A stretch of 64,000 nt of DNA from Heracleum sosnowskyi (GCA_030848705.1 JAUIZM010000023.1:186001-250000), one strand, 5' to 3'; positions 37,701 through 51,661 are shown, counted from the first letter of the stretch. Numbers and translations: made by a program. Notes: generated by a model not told the origin, from the letters alone.

Positions 37701-38178
37701 CAGATATCAGGGGACACCCGATTACGTATACCTCTGAAGGGAGCTATACAAGGAAAACGGGGATAAATTGAAGCGGGTCGTTTTAAGGATATTTTCTCGT
37801 AGTTTGACCCTATGGGTTTATAGAATTGCAAAAAACTTCATTTGGAGCAGTCCGGGCCTGAATTGGAGCAGATACCAGGGGACGCCCGATTACGTATACC
37901 TCCTAAGGCAGCTATACAAGGAAAACGGGGATAAAAATTAAGCGGGTCGTTTTGTGGATATTTTCTCGTAGTTTGACCCTATGGGTTTATAGAATTGCAA
38001 AAAACTTCATTTGGAGCAGTCCGGGCTTGAACTGGAGCAGATACTAGGGAACGCCCGATTACGTATACCTCTGAAGGGATCTATACAAGGAAAACGGGGA
38101 TAAATTGAAGCGGGTCGTTTTGAGGATATTTTCTCGTAGTTTGACCCTATGGGTTTATAGAATTGCAGTAAACTTCAT
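34721..38178. repeat. Higher-order unit, 3458 bp, tandem copy 1
   Basis: It has 21 monomers: five of 155, two of 165, one of 169 and thirteen of 168 bp, summing to 775+330+169+2184 = 3458. Blocks are 491, 659, 488, 659 and 1161 bp. D1 and D2 monomers alternate at the block starts (D1, D2, D1, D2, D1). Private marks are A at 35547 (TCCAGACC), T at 36291 (GAAGTGGG) and A at 36548 (GATACAAGG). The start phase is arbitrary. Confidence 0.92.
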
Positions 38179-41100
38179 TTGGAGCTGTCCGGACCTGAAT
38201 TGGAGCAGATACCAGGGGACGCCCGATTAGGGGATCTATACAAGGAAAACGGGGATAAATTGAAGCGGGTCGTTTTGTGGATATTTTCTCGTAGTTTGAC
38301 CCTATGGGTTTATAGAATTGCAAAAAACTTCATTTGGAGCAGTCCGGGCCTAAATTGGAGCAGATACCAGGGGACGCCCGATTACGTATACCTCTTAAGG
38401 GAGCTATACAAGGAAAACGGGGATAAATTGAAGCGGGTCGTTTTGTGGATATTTTCTCGTAGTTTGACCCTATGGGTTTATAGAATTGCAGTAAACTTCA
38501 TTTGGAGCTGTCCGGACCTGAATTGGAGCAGATACCAGGGGACGCCCGATTACATATATCTCTTAAGGGATCTATACAAAGAAAACGGGGATAAATTGAA
38601 GCGGGTCGTTTTGAGGATATTTTCTCGTAGTTTGACCCTATGGGTTTATAGAATTGCAGTAAACTTCATTTGGAGCTGTCCGGACCTGAATTGGAGCAGA
38701 TACCAGGGGACGCCCGATTTGGGGATCTATACAAGGAAAACGGGGATAAATTGAAGCGGGTCGTTTTGTGGATATTTTCTCGTAGTTTGACCCTATGGGT
38801 TTATAGAATTGCAAAAAACTTCATTTGGAGCAGTCCGGGCCTAAATTGGAGCAGATACCAGGGGACGCCCGATTACGTATACCTCTGAAGGGAGCTATAC
38901 AAGGAAAACGGGGATAAATTGAAACGGGTCGTTTTGTGGGTATTTTCTAGTAATTTGACCCTATAGGTTTATAGAATTGCAAAAAACTTCATTTGGAGCA
39001 GTCCAGACCTGAATTGGAGCAGATACCAGGGGACGCCCGATTACGTATACCTCTTAAGGGAGCTATACAAGGAAAACGGGGATAAATTGAAGCGGGTCGT
39101 TTTGTGGATATTTTCTCGTAGTTTGACCCTATGGGTTTATAGAATTGCAGTAAACTTCATTTGGAGCTGTCCGGACCTGAATTGGAGCAGATACCAGGGG
39201 ACGCCCGATTACATATATCTCTTAAGGGATCTATACAAAGAAAACGGGGATAAATTGAAGCGGGTCGTTTTGAGGATATTTTCTCGTAGTTTGACCCTAT
39301 GGGTTTATAGAATTGCAGTAAACTTCATTTGGAGCTGTCCGGACCTGAATTGGAGCAGATACCAGGGGACGCCCGATTAGGGGATCTATACAAGGAAAAC
39401 GGGGATAAATTGAAGCGGGTCGTTTTGTGGATATTTTCTCGTAGTTTGACCCTATGGGTTTATAGAATTGCAAAAAACTTCATTTGGAGCAGTCCGGGCC
39501 TAAATTGGAGCAGATACCAGGGGACGCCCGATTACGTATACCTCTGAAGGGAGATACAAGGAAAACGGGGATAAATTGAAGCGGGTCGTTTGTGGATATT
39601 TTCTCGTAGTTTGAACCTATGGGTTTATAGAATTGTAGTAAACTTCATTTGGAGCTGTCCGGACCTGAATTGGAGCAGATACCAGGGGACGCCCGATTAC
39701 ATATATCTCTTAAGGGATCTATACAAAGAAAACGGGGATAAATTGAAGTGGGTCGTTTTGAGGATATTTTCTCGTAGTTTGACCCTATGGGTTTATAGAA
39801 TTGCAGTAAACTTCATTTGGAGCTGTCCGGACCTGAATTGGAGCAGATACCAGGGGACGCCCGATTTGGGGATCTATACAAGGAAAACGGGGATAAATTG
39901 AAGCGGGTCGTTTTGTGGATATTTTCTCGTAGTTTGACCCTATGGGTTTATAGAATTGCAAAAAACTTCATTTGGAGCAGTCCGGGCCTAAATTGGAGCA
40001 GATACAAGGGGACGCCCGATTACGTATACCTCTGAAGGGAGCTATACAAGGAAAACGGGGATAAATTGAAACGGGTCGTTTTGTGGGTATTTTCTAGTAA
40101 TTTGACCCTATAGGTTTATAGAATTGCAAAAAACTTCATTTGGAGCAGTCCGGACCTGAATTGGAGCAGATACCAGGGGACGCCCGATTACGTATACCTC
40201 TTAAGGGAGCTATACAAGGAAAACGGGGATAAATTGAAGCGGGTCGTTTTGTGGATATTTTCTCGTAGTTTGACCCTATGGGTTTATAGAATTGCAGTAA
40301 ACTTCATTTGGAGCTGTCCGGACCTGAATTGGAGCAGATACCAGGGGACGCCCGATTACATATATCTCTTAAGGGATCTATACAAAGAAAACGGGGATAA
40401 ATTGAAGCGGGTCGTTTTGAGGATATTTTCTCGTAGTTTGACCCTATGGGTTTATAGAATTGCAGTAAACTTCATTTGGAGCTGTCCGGACCTGAATTGG
40501 AGCAGATACCAGGGGACGCCCGATTAGGGGATCTATACAAGGAAAACGGGGATAAATTGAAGCGGGTCGTTTTGTGGATATTTTCTCGTAGTTTGACCCT
40601 ATGGGTTTATAGAATTGCAAAAAACTTCATTTGGAGCAGTCCGGGCCTAAATTGGAGCAGATACCAGGGGACGCCCGATTACGTATACCTCTGAAGGGAG
40701 ATACAAGGAAAACGGGGATAAATTGAAGCGGGTCGTTTGTGGATATTTTCTCGTAGTTTGACCCTATGGGTTTATAGAATTGTAGTAAACTTCATTTGGA
40801 GCTGTCCGGACCTGAATTGGAGCAGATACCAGGGGACGCCCGATTACGTATACCTCTTAAGGGATCTATACAAGGAAAACGGGGATAAATTGAAGCGGGT
40901 CGTTTTGAGGATATTTTCTCGTAGTTTGACCCTATGGGTTTATAGAATTGCAGTAAACTTCATTTGGAGCTCTCCGGACCTGAATTGGAGCAGATACCAG
41001 GGGACGCCCGATTACGTATACCTCTTAAGGGATCTATACATGGAAAACGGGGATAAATTGAAGCGGGTCGTTTTGTGGATATTTTCTCGTAGTTTGACCC

Positions 41101-41636
41101 TATGGGTTTATAGAATTGCAAAAAACTTCATTTGGAGCAGTCCGGACCTGAATTTGAGCAGATATCAGGGGACACCCGATTACGTATACCTCTGAAGGGA
41201 GCTATACAAGGAAAACGGGGATAAATTGAAGCGGGTCGTTTTGAGGATATTTTCTCGTAGTTTGACCCTATGGGTTTATAGAATTGCAAAAAACTTCATT
41301 TGGAGCAGTCCGGGCCTGAATTGGAGCAGATACCAGGGGACGCCCGATTACGTATACCTCCTAAGGCAGCTATACAAGGAAAACAGGGATAAAAATTAAG
41401 CGGGTCGTTTTGTGGATATTTTCTCGTAGTTTGACCCTATGGGTTTATAGAATTGCAAAAAACTTCATTTGGAGCAGTCCGGGCTTGAACTGGAGCAGAT
41501 ACTAGGGAACGCCCGATTACGTATACCTCTGAAGGGATCTATACAAGGAAAACGGGGATAAATTGAAGCGGGTCGTTTTGAGGATATTTTCTCGTAGTTT
41601 GACCCTATGGGTTTATAGAATTGCAGTAAACTTCAT
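38179..41636. repeat. Higher-order unit, 3458 bp, tandem copy 2
   Basis: All three private marks of copy 1 recur exactly 3458 bp later, at 39005, 39749 and 40006. Later differences seen in this copy are GTTTGAACCTATGG near 39614, GTTTTGAGG instead of GTTTTAAGG near 41242, and AAAACAGGG at 41385. Near-identity over 3.4 kb points to a recent duplication of the whole 21-monomer unit. Confidence 0.92.
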
Positions 41637-44600
41637 TTGGAGCTGTCCGGACCTGAATTGGAGCAGATACCAGGGGACGCCCGATTAGGGGATCTATACA
41701 AGGAAAACGGGGATAAATTGAAGCGGGTCGTTTTGTGGATATTTTCTCGTAGTTTGACCCTATGGGTTTATAGAATTGCAAAAAACTTCATTTGGAGCAG
41801 TCCGGGCCTAAATTGGGGCAGATACCAGGGGACGCCCGATTACGTATACCTCTGAAGGGAGCTATACAAGGAAAACGGGGATAAATTGAAGCGGGTCGTT
41901 TTGTGGGTATTTTCTAGTAATTTGACCCTATAGGTTTATAGAATTGCAAAAAACTTCATTTGGAGCAGTCCGGGCCTGAATTGGAGCAGATACCAGGGGA
42001 CGCCCGATTACGTATACCTCTTAAGGGAGCTATACAAGGAAAACGGGGATAAATTGAAGCGGGTCGTTTTGTGGATATTTTCTCGTAGTTTGACCCTATG
42101 GGTTTATAGAATTGCAGTAAACTTCATTTGGAGCTGTCCGGACCTGAATTGGAGCAGATACCAGGGGACGCCCGATTACATATATCTCTTAAGGGATCTA
42201 TACAAAGAAAACGGGGATAAATTGAAGCGGGTCGTTTTGAGGATATTTTCTCGTAGTTTGACCCTATGGGTTTATAGAATTGCAGTAAACTTCATTTGGA
42301 GCTGTCCGGACCTGAATTGGAGCAGATACCAGGGGACGCCCGATTAGGGGATCTATACAAGGAAAACGGGGATAAATTGAAGCGGGTCGTTTTGTGGATA
42401 TTTTCTCGTAGTTTGACCCTATGGGTTTATAGAATTGCAAAAAACTTCATTTGGAGCAGTCCGGGCCTAAATTGGAGCAGATACCAGGGGACGCCCGATT
42501 ACGTATACCTCTGAAGGGAGATACAAGGAAAACGGGGATAAATTGAAGCGGGTCGTTTGTGGATATTTTCTCGTAGTTTGACCCTATGGGTTTATAGAAT
42601 TGTAGTAAACTTCATTTGGAGCTGTCCGGACCTGAATTGGAGCAGATACCAGGGGACGCCCGATTACGTATACCTCTTAAGGGATCTATACAAGGAAAAC
42701 GGGGATAAATTGAAGCGGGTCGTTTTGAGGATATTTTCTCGTAGTTTGACCCTATGGGTTTATAGAATTGCAGTAAACTTCATTTGGAGCTCTCCGGACC
42801 TGAATTGGAGCAGATACCAGGGGACGCCCGATTACGTATACCTCTTAAGGGATCTATACATGGAAAACGGGGATAAATTGAAGCGGGTCGTTTTGTGGAT
42901 ATTTTCTCGTAGTTTGACCCTATGGGTTTATAGAATTGCAAAAAACTTCATTTGGAGCAGTCCGGACCTGAATTTGAGCAGATATCAGGGGACACCCGAT
43001 TACGTATACCTCTGAAGGGAGCTATACAAGGAAAACGGGGATAAATTGAAGCGGGTCGTTTTGAGGATATTTTCTCGTAGTTTGACCCTATGGGTTTATA
43101 GAATTGCAAAAAACTTCATTTGGAGCAGTCCGGGCCTGAATTGGAGCAGATACCAGGGGACGCCCGATTACGTATACCTCCTAAGGCAGCTATACAAGGA
43201 AAACGGGGATAAAAATTAAGCGGGTCGTTTTGTGGATATTTTCTCGTAGTTTGACCCTATGGGTTTATAGAATTGCAAAAAACTTCATTTGGAGCAGTCC
43301 GGGCTTGAACTGGAGCAGATACTAGGGAACGCCCGATTACGTATACCTCTGAAGGGATCTATACAAGGAAAACGGGGATAAATTGAAGCGGGTCGTTTTG
43401 AGGATATTTTCTCGTAGTTTGACCCTATGGGTTTATAGAATTGCAGTAAACTTCATTTGGAGCTGTCCGGACCTGAATTGGAGCAGATACCAGGGGACGC
43501 CCGATTAGGGGATCTATACAAGGAAAACGGGGATAAATTGAAGCGGGTCGTTTTGTGGATATTTTCTCGTAGTTTGACCCTATGGGTTTATAGAATTGCA
43601 AAAAACTTCATTTGGAGCAGTCCGGGCCTAAATTGGGGCAGATACCAGGGGACGCCCGATTACGTATACCTCTGAAGGGAGCTATACAAGGAAAACGGGG
43701 ATAAATTGAAGCGGGTCGTTTTGTGGGTATTTTCTAGTAATTTGACCCTATAGGTTTATAGAATTGCAAAAAACTTCATTTGGAGCAGTCCGGGCCTGAA
43801 TTGGAGCAGATACCAGGGGACGCCCGATTACGTATACCTCTTAAGGGAGCTATACAAGGAAAACGGGGATAAATTGAAGCGGGTCGTTTTGTGGATATTT
43901 TCTCGTAGTTTGACCCTATGGGTTTATAGAATTGCAGTAAACTTCATTTGGAGCTGTCCGGACCTGAATTGGAGCAGATACCAGGGGACGCCCGATTACA
44001 TATATCTCTTAAGGGATCTATACAAAGAAAACGGGGATAAATTGAAGCGGGTCGTTTTGAGGATATTTTCTCGTAGTTTGACCCTATGGGTTTATAGAAT
44101 TGCAGTAAACTTCATTTGGAGCTGTCCGGACCTGAATTGGAGCAGATACCAGGGGACGCCCGATTTGGGGATCTATACAAGGAAAACGGGGATAAATTGA
44201 AGCGGGTCGTTTTGTGGATATTTTCTCGTAGTTTGACCCTATGGGTTTATAGAATTGCAAAAAACTTCATTTGGAGCAGTCCGGGCCTAAATTGGAGCAG
44301 ATACCAGGGGACGCCCGATTACGTATACCTCTGAAGGGAGCTATACAAGGAAAACGGGGATAAATTGAAACGGGTCGTTTTGTGGGTATTTTCTAGTAAT
44401 TTGACCCTATAGGTTTATAGAATTGCAAAAAACTTCATTTGGAGCAGTCCGGACCTGAATTGGAGCAGATACCAGGGGACGCCCGATTACGTATACCTCT
44501 TAAGGGAGCTATACAAGGAAAACGGGGATAAATTGAAGCGGGTCGTTTTGTGGATATTTTCTCGTAGTTTGACCCTATGGGTTTATAGAATTGCAGTAAA

Positions 44601-45935
44601 CTTCATTTGGAGCTGTCCGGACCTGAATTGGAGCAGATACCAGGGGACGCCCGATTACATATATCTCTTAAGGGATCTATACAAAGAAAACGGGGATAAA
44701 TTGAAGCGGGTCGTTTTGAGGATATTTTCTCGTAGTTTGACCCTATGGGTTTATAGAATTGCAGTAAACTTCATTTGGAGCTGTCCGGACCTGAATTGGA
44801 GCAGATACCAGGGGACGCCCGATTAGGGGATCTATACAAGGAAAACGGGGATAAATTGAAGCGGGTCGTTTTGTGGATATTTTCTCGAAGTTTGACCCTA
44901 TGGGTTTATAGAATTGCAAAAAACTTCATTTGGAGCAGTCCGGGCCTAAATTGGAGCAGATACCAGGGGACGCCCGATTACGTATACCTCTGAAGGGAGA
45001 TACAAGGAAAACGGGGATAAATTGAAGCGGGTCGTTTGTGGATATTTTCTCGTAGTTTGACCCTATGGGTTTATAGAATTGTAGTAAACTTCATTTGGAG
45101 CTGTCCGGACCTGAATTGGAGCAGATACCAGGGGACGCCCGATTACGTATACCTCTTAAGGGATCTATACAAGGAAAACGGGGATAAATTGAAGCGGGTC
45201 GTTTTGAGGATATTTTCTCGTAGTTTGACCCTATGGGTTTATAGAATTGCAGTAAACTTCATTTGGAGCTCTCCGGACCTGAATTGGAGCAGATACCAGG
45301 GGACGCCCGATTACGTATACCTCTTAAGGGATCTATACATGGAAAACGGGGATAAATTGAAGCGGGTCGTTTTGTGGATATTTTCTCGTAGTTTGACCCT
45401 ATGGGTTTATAGAATTGCAAAAAACTTCATTTGGAGCAGTCCGGACCTGAATTTGAGCAGATATCAGGGGACACCCGATTACGTATACCTCTGAAGGGAG
45501 CTATACAAGGAAAAGGGGGATAAATTGAAGCGGGTCGTTTTGAGGATATTTTCTCGTAGTTTGACCCTATGGGTTTATAGAATTGCAAAAAACTTCATTT
45601 GGAGCAGTCCGGGCCTGAATTGGAGCAGATACCAGGGGACGCCCGATTACGTATACCTCCTAAGGCAGCTATACAAGGAAAACGGGGATAAAAATTAAGC
45701 GGGTCGTTTTGTGGATATTTTCTCGTAGTTTGACCCTATGGGTTTATAGAATTGCAAAAAATTTCATTTGGAGCAGTCCGGGCTTGAACTGGAGCAGATA
45801 CTAGGGAACGCCCGATTACGTATACCTCTGAAGGGATCTATACAAGGAAAACGGGGATAAATTGAAGCGGGTCGTTTTGAGGATATTTTCTCGTAGTTTG
45901 ACCCTATGGGTTTATAGAATTGCAGTAAACTTCAT
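41637..45935. repeat. Blocks 659-1161 then 659-659-1161 (1820-bp period)
   Basis: D1 monomers are at 41637, 42296, 43457, 44775 and 45936, with D2 at 44116. The mark TTGGGGCAGATAC (A to G at 41817 and 43637) is 1820 bp apart and also occurs at 31763. The second unit has an extra 659-bp block led by the last D2 monomer of the window. Another change, CTCGAAGTTTG near 44889, is seen once. Confidence 0.82.
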
Positions 45936-48900
45936 TTGGAGCTGTCCGGACCTGAATTGGAGCAGATACCAGGGGACGCCCGATTAGGGGATCTATACAA
46001 GGAAAACGGGGATAAATTGAAGCGGGCCGTTTTGTGGATATTTTCTCGTAGTTTGACCCTATGGGTTTATAGAATTGCAAAAAACTTCATTTGGAGCAGT
46101 CCGGGCCTAAATTGGAGCAGATACCAGGGGACGCCCGATTACGTATACCTCTGAAGGGAGCTATACAAGGAAAATGGGGATAAATTGAAGCGTGTCGTTT
46201 TGTGGGTATTTTCTAGTAATTTGACCCTATAGGTTTATAGAATTGCAAAAAACTTCATTTGGAGCAGTCCGGGCCTGAATTGGAGCAGATACCAGGGGAC
46301 GCCCGATTACGTATACCTCTTAAGGGAGCTATACAAGGAAAACGGGGATAAATTGAAGCGGGTCGTTTTGTGGATATTTTCTCGTAGTTTGACCCTATGG
46401 GTTTATAGAATTGCAAAAAACTTCATTTGGAGCAGTCCGGGCCTGAATCGGAGCAGATACCAGGGAACGCCCGATTACGTATACCTCTGAAGGGATCTAT
46501 ACAAGGAAAACGGGGATAAATTGAAGCGGGTCGTTTTGAGGATATTTTCTCGTAGTATGACCCATGGGTTTATAGAATTGCAGTAAACTTCATTTGGAGC
46601 TGTCCGGACCTGAATTGGAGCAGATACCAGGGGACGCCCGATTACGTATACCTCTTAAGGGATCTATACAAGGAAAACGGGGATAAATTGAAGCGGGTCG
46701 TTTTGAGGATATTTTCTCGTAGTTTGACCCTATGGGTTTATAGAATTGCAGTAAACTTCATTTGGAGCTCTCCGGACCTGAATTGGAGCAGATACCAGGG
46801 GACGCCCGATTACGTATACCTCTTAAGGGATCTATACATGGAAAACGGGGATAAATTGAAGCGGGTCGTTTTGTGGATATTTTCTCGTAGTTTGACCCTT
46901 TGGGTTTATAGAATTGCAAAAAACTTCATTTGGAGCAGTCCAGACCTGAATTTGAGCAGATATCAGGGGACACCCGATTAATTATACCTCTGAAGGGAGC
47001 TATACAAGGAAAAGGGGGATAAATTGAAGCGGGTCGTTTTGAGGATATTTTCTCGTAGTTTGACCCTATGGGTTTATAGAATTACAGTAAACTTCATTTG
47101 GAGCTGTCCGGACCTGAATTGGAGCAGATACCAGGGGACGCCCGATTACGTATACCTCTTAAGGGATCTATACAAGGAAAACAGGGATAAATTGAAGCGG
47201 GTCGTTTTGAGGATATTTTCTCGTAGTTTGACCCTATGGGTTTATAGAATTGCAGTAAACTTCATTTGGAGCTGTCCGGACCTTAATTGGAGCAGATACC
47301 AGGGGACGCCCGATTACGTATACCTCTTAAGGGATCTATACAAGTAAAACGGGGATAAATTGAAGCGGGTCGTTTTGTTGATATTTTCTCGTAGTTTGAC
47401 CCTATGGGTTTATAGAATTGCAAAAAACTTCATTTGGAGCAGTCCGGGCCTAAATTGGAGCAAATACCATGGGACGCCCGATTACGTATACCTCTGAAGG
47501 GAGCTATACAGGGAAAACGGGGATAAATTGAAGCGGGTCGTTTTGTGGGTATTTTCTAGTAGTTTGACCCTATAGGTTTATAGAATTGCAAAAAACTTCA
47601 TTTGGAGCAGTCCGGGCCTGAATTGGAGCAGATACCAGGGGACGCCCGATTACGTATACCTCTTAAGGGAGCTATACAAGGAAAACGGGGATAAATTGAA
47701 GCGGGTCGTTTTGTGGATATTTTCTCGTAGTTTGACCCTATGGGTTTATAGAATTGCTAAAAACTTCATTTGGAGCAGTTCGGGCCTGAATTGGAGCAGA
47801 TACCAGGGAACGCCCGATTACGTATACCTCTGAAGGTATCTATACAAGGAAAACGGGGATAAATTGATGCGGGTCGTTTTGAGGATATTTTCTCGTAGTT
47901 TGACCCTATGGGTTTATAGAATTGCAGTAAACTTCATTTGGAGCTGTCCGGACCTGAATTGGAGCATATACCAGGGGACGCCCGATTACGAATACCTCTT
48001 AAGGGATCTATACAAGGAAAACGGGGATAAATTGAAGCGGGTCGTTTTGAAGATATTTTCTCGTAGTTTGACCCTGTGGGTTTATAGAATTGCAGTAAAC
48101 TTCATTTGGAGCTCTCTGGACCTGAATTGGAGCAGATACCAGGGGACGCCCGATTACGTATACCTCTTAAGGGATCTATACAAGGAAAACGGGGATAAAT
48201 TGAAGCGGGTCGTTTTGAGGATATTTTTTCGTAGTTTGACCCTATGGGTTTATAGAATTGCAAAAAACTTCATTTGGAGCAGTCCGGGCCTGAATTGGAG
48301 CAGATACCAGGGGACGCCCGATTACGTATACCTCCTAAGGCAGCTATACAAGGAAAACAGGGATAAAAATTAAGCGGGTCGTTTTGTGGATATTTTCTCG
48401 TAGTTTGACCCTATGGGTTTATAGAATTGCAAAAAACTTCATTTGGAGCAGTCCGGGCTTGAACTGGAGCAGATACTAGGGAACGCCCGATTACGTATAC
48501 CTCTGAAGGGATCTATACAAGGAAAACGGGGATAAATTGAAGCGGGTCGTTTTGAGGATATTTTCTCGTAGTTTGACCCTATGGGTTTATAGAATTGCAG
48601 TAAACTTCATTTGGAGCTGTCCGGACCTGAATTGGAGCAGATACCAGGGGACGCCCGATTAGGGGATCTATACAAGGAAAACGGGGATAAATTGAAGCGG
48701 GTCGTTTTGTGGATATTTTCTCGTAGTTTGACCCTATGGGTTTATAGAATTGCAAAAAACTTCATTTGGAGCAGTCCGGGCCTAAATTGGAGCAGATACC
48801 AGGGGACGCCCGATTACGTATACCTCTGAAGGGAGCTATACAAGGAAAATGGGGATAAATTGAAGCGGGTTGTTTTGTGGGTATTTTCTAGTAATTTGAC

Positions 48901-50840
48901 CCTATAGGTTTATAGAATTGCAAAAAACTTCATTTGGAGCAGTCCGGGCCTGAATTGGAGCAGATACCAGGGGACGCCCGATTACGTATACCTCTTAAGG
49001 GAGCTATACAAGGAAAACGGGGATAAATTGAAGCGGGTCGTTTTATGGATATTTTCTCGTAGTTTGACCCTATGGGTTTATAGAATTGCAAAAAACTTCA
49101 TTTGGAGCAGTCCGGGCCTGAATCGGAGCAGATACCAGGGAACGCCCGATTACGTATACCTCTGAAGGGATCTATACAAGGAAAACGGGGATAAATTGAA
49201 GCGGGTCGTTTTGAGGATATTTTCTCGTAGTTTGACCCTATGGGTTTATAGAATTGCAGTAAACTTCATTTGGAGCTGTCCGGACCTGAATTGGAGCAGA
49301 TACCAGGGGACGCCCGATTACGTATACCTCTTAAGGGATCTATACAAGGAAAACGGGGATAAATTGAAGCGGGTCGTTTTGAGGATATTTTCTCGTAGTT
49401 TGACCCTATGGGTTTATAGAATTGCAGTAAACTTCATTTGGAGCTCTCCGGACCTGAATTGGAGCAGATACCAGGGGACGCCCGATTACGTATACCTCTT
49501 AAGGGATCTATACATGGAAAACGGGGATAAATTGAAGCGGGTCGTTTTGTGGATATTTTCTCGTAGTTTGACCCTTTGGGTTTATAGAATTGCAAAAAAC
49601 TTCATTTGGAGCAGTCCAGACCTGAATTTGAGCAGATATCAGGGGACACCCGATTAATTATACCTCTGAAGGGAGCTATACAAGGAAAAGGGGGATAAAT
49701 TGAAGCGGGTCGTTTTGAGGATATTTTCTCGTAGTTTGACCCTATGGGTTTATAGAATTACAGTAAACTTCATTTGGAGCTGTCCGGACCTGAATTGGAG
49801 CAGATACCAGGGGACGCCCGATTACGTATACCTCTTAAGGGATCTATACAAGGAAAATAGGGATAAATTGAAGCGGGTCGTTTTGAGGATATTTTCTCGT
49901 AGTTTGACCCTATGTGTTTATAGAATTGCAGTAAACTTCATTTGGAGCTGTCCGGACCTGAATTGGAGCAGATACCAGGGGACGCCCGATTACGTATACC
50001 TCTTAAGGGATCTATACAAGTAAAACGGGGATAAATTGAAGCGGGTCGTTTTGTGGATATTTTCTCGTAGTTTGACCCTATGGGTTTATAGAATTGCAAA
50101 AAACTTCATTTGGAGCAGTCCGGGCCTAAATTGGAGCAAATACCAGGGGACGCCCGATTACGTATACCTCTGAAGGGAGCTATACAGGGAAAACGGGGAT
50201 AAATTGAAGCGGGTCGTTTTGTGGGTATTTTCTAGTAGTTTGACCCTATAGGTTTATAGAATTGCAAAAAACTTCATTTGGAGCAGTCCGGGCCTGAATT
50301 GGAGCAGATACCAGGGGACGCCCGATTACGTATACCTCTTAAGGGAGCTATACAAGGAAAACGGGGATAAATTGAAGCGGGTCGTTTTGTGGATATTTTC
50401 TCGTAGTTTGACCCTATGGGTTTATAGAATTGCAAAAAACTTCATTTGGAGCAGTTCGGGCCTGAATTGGAGCAGATACCAGGGAACGCCCGATTACGTA
50501 TACCTCTGAAGGTATCTATACAAGGAAAACGGGGATAAATTGATGCGGGTCGTTTTGAGGATATTTTCTCGTAGTTTGACCCTATGGGTTTATAGAATTG
50601 CAGTAAACTTCATTTGGAGCTGTCCGGACCTGAATTGGAGCATATACCAGGGGACGCCCGATTACGAATACCTCTTAAGGGATCTATACAAGGAAAACGG
50701 GGATAAATTGAAGCCGGTCATTTTGAGGATATTTTCTCGTAGTTTGACCCTATGGGTTTATAGAATTGCAGTAAACTTCATTTGGAGCTCTCTGGACCTG
50801 AATTGGAGCAGATACCAGGGGACGCCCGATTACGTATACC
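45530..50840. repeat. Tandem duplication, 2676-bp period (16 monomers)
   Basis: Copies are about 45530-48190 and 48190-50840. Shared marks include AAAATGGGG (46175 and 48850), CCTGAATCGG, GATTAATTATACC, GAATTACAG, TATACAAGTAAAAC, TGATGCGGG (near 47867 and 50543), CATATACCAG and CTCTCTGGACC. The period is 2675 before and 2676 after 46560, because the left copy lost one base there (TATGACCCATGGG). The 16 monomers add up: 155+169+14x168 = 2676. The right copy has since gained GAAGCCGGTCATT near 50710. Confidence 0.87.
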
Positions 50841-50922
50841 TCTTAAGTGATATACATGGAAAACGGGGATAAATTGAAGCGGGTCATTTTTTGGATATTT
50901 TCTCGTAGTTTGACCCTATGGG
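50757..50922 (+). repeat. 166-bp monomer (2-bp deletion, exemplar)
   Basis: GGGATCTATACATGG is shortened by CT to GATATACATGG; this copy reads CTTAAGTGATATAC. Two more copies, at 52758-52923 and 63159-63324, read CTTAAGGGATATAC. All three follow a GCAGTAAAC/CTGTCC-class monomer whose junction reads GATTACGAATACC, and all end in GTCATTTTTTGG, so they descend from one event later moved by segmental duplication. Confidence 0.85.
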
Positions 50923-51661
50923 TTTATAGAATTGCAAAAAACTTCATTTGGAGCAGTCCGGGCCTAAACTGGAGCAGATACCAGGGGACGCCCGATTACG
51001 TATACCTCTGAAGGGATCTATACAAGGAACATGGGGATAAATTGAAGCGGGTCGTTTTGAGGATATTTTCTCGTAGTTTGACCCTATGGGTTTATAGAAT
51101 TGCAGGAAACTTCATTTGGAGCTGTCCGGACCTGAATTGGAGCAGATACCAGGGGACGCCCGATTACGTATACCTCTTAAGGGATCTATACATGGAAAAC
51201 GGGGATAAATTGAAGCGGGTCGTTTTGTGGATATTTTCTCGTAGTTTGACCCTATGGGTTTATAGAATTGCAAAAAACTTCATTTGGAGCTGTCCGGACC
51301 TGAATTTGAGCAGATATCAGGGGACACCCGATTAAGTATACCTCTGAAGGGAGCTATACAAGGAAAACGGGGATAAATTGAAGCGGGTCGTTTTGAGGAT
51401 ATTTTCTCGTAGTTTGACCCTATGGGTTTATAGAATTGCAGTAAACTTCATTTGGAGCTGTCCGGACCTGAATTGGAGCAGATACCAGGGGACGCCCGAT
51501 TAGGGGATCTATACAAGGAAAACGGGGATAAATTGAAGCGGGTCGTTTTGTGGATATTTTCTCGTAGTTTGACCCTATGGGTTTATAGAATTGCAAAAAA
51601 CTTCATTTGGAGCAGTCCGGGCCTAAATTGGAGCAGATACCAGGGGACGCCCGATTACGTA

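Larger units (their letters stand above)
15860..45500. repeat. Domain B: homogeneous higher-order repeat core
   Basis: This region is built from blocks of 491, 659, 488, 1161 and 1332 bp, with one 323-bp block. It differs from domain A by a second 155-bp type with GATTTGGGG (17 copies from 15911 to 44116) and by 165-bp monomers (14 copies, first at 17850). The block sum is exact: 659 = 155+3x168, 488 = 155+165+168, 1161 = 155+165+4x168+169. Copies one period apart are nearly identical, so this is the most recently homogenised part of the window. Domain edges are approximate and mark changes in monomer composition. Confidence 0.85.
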
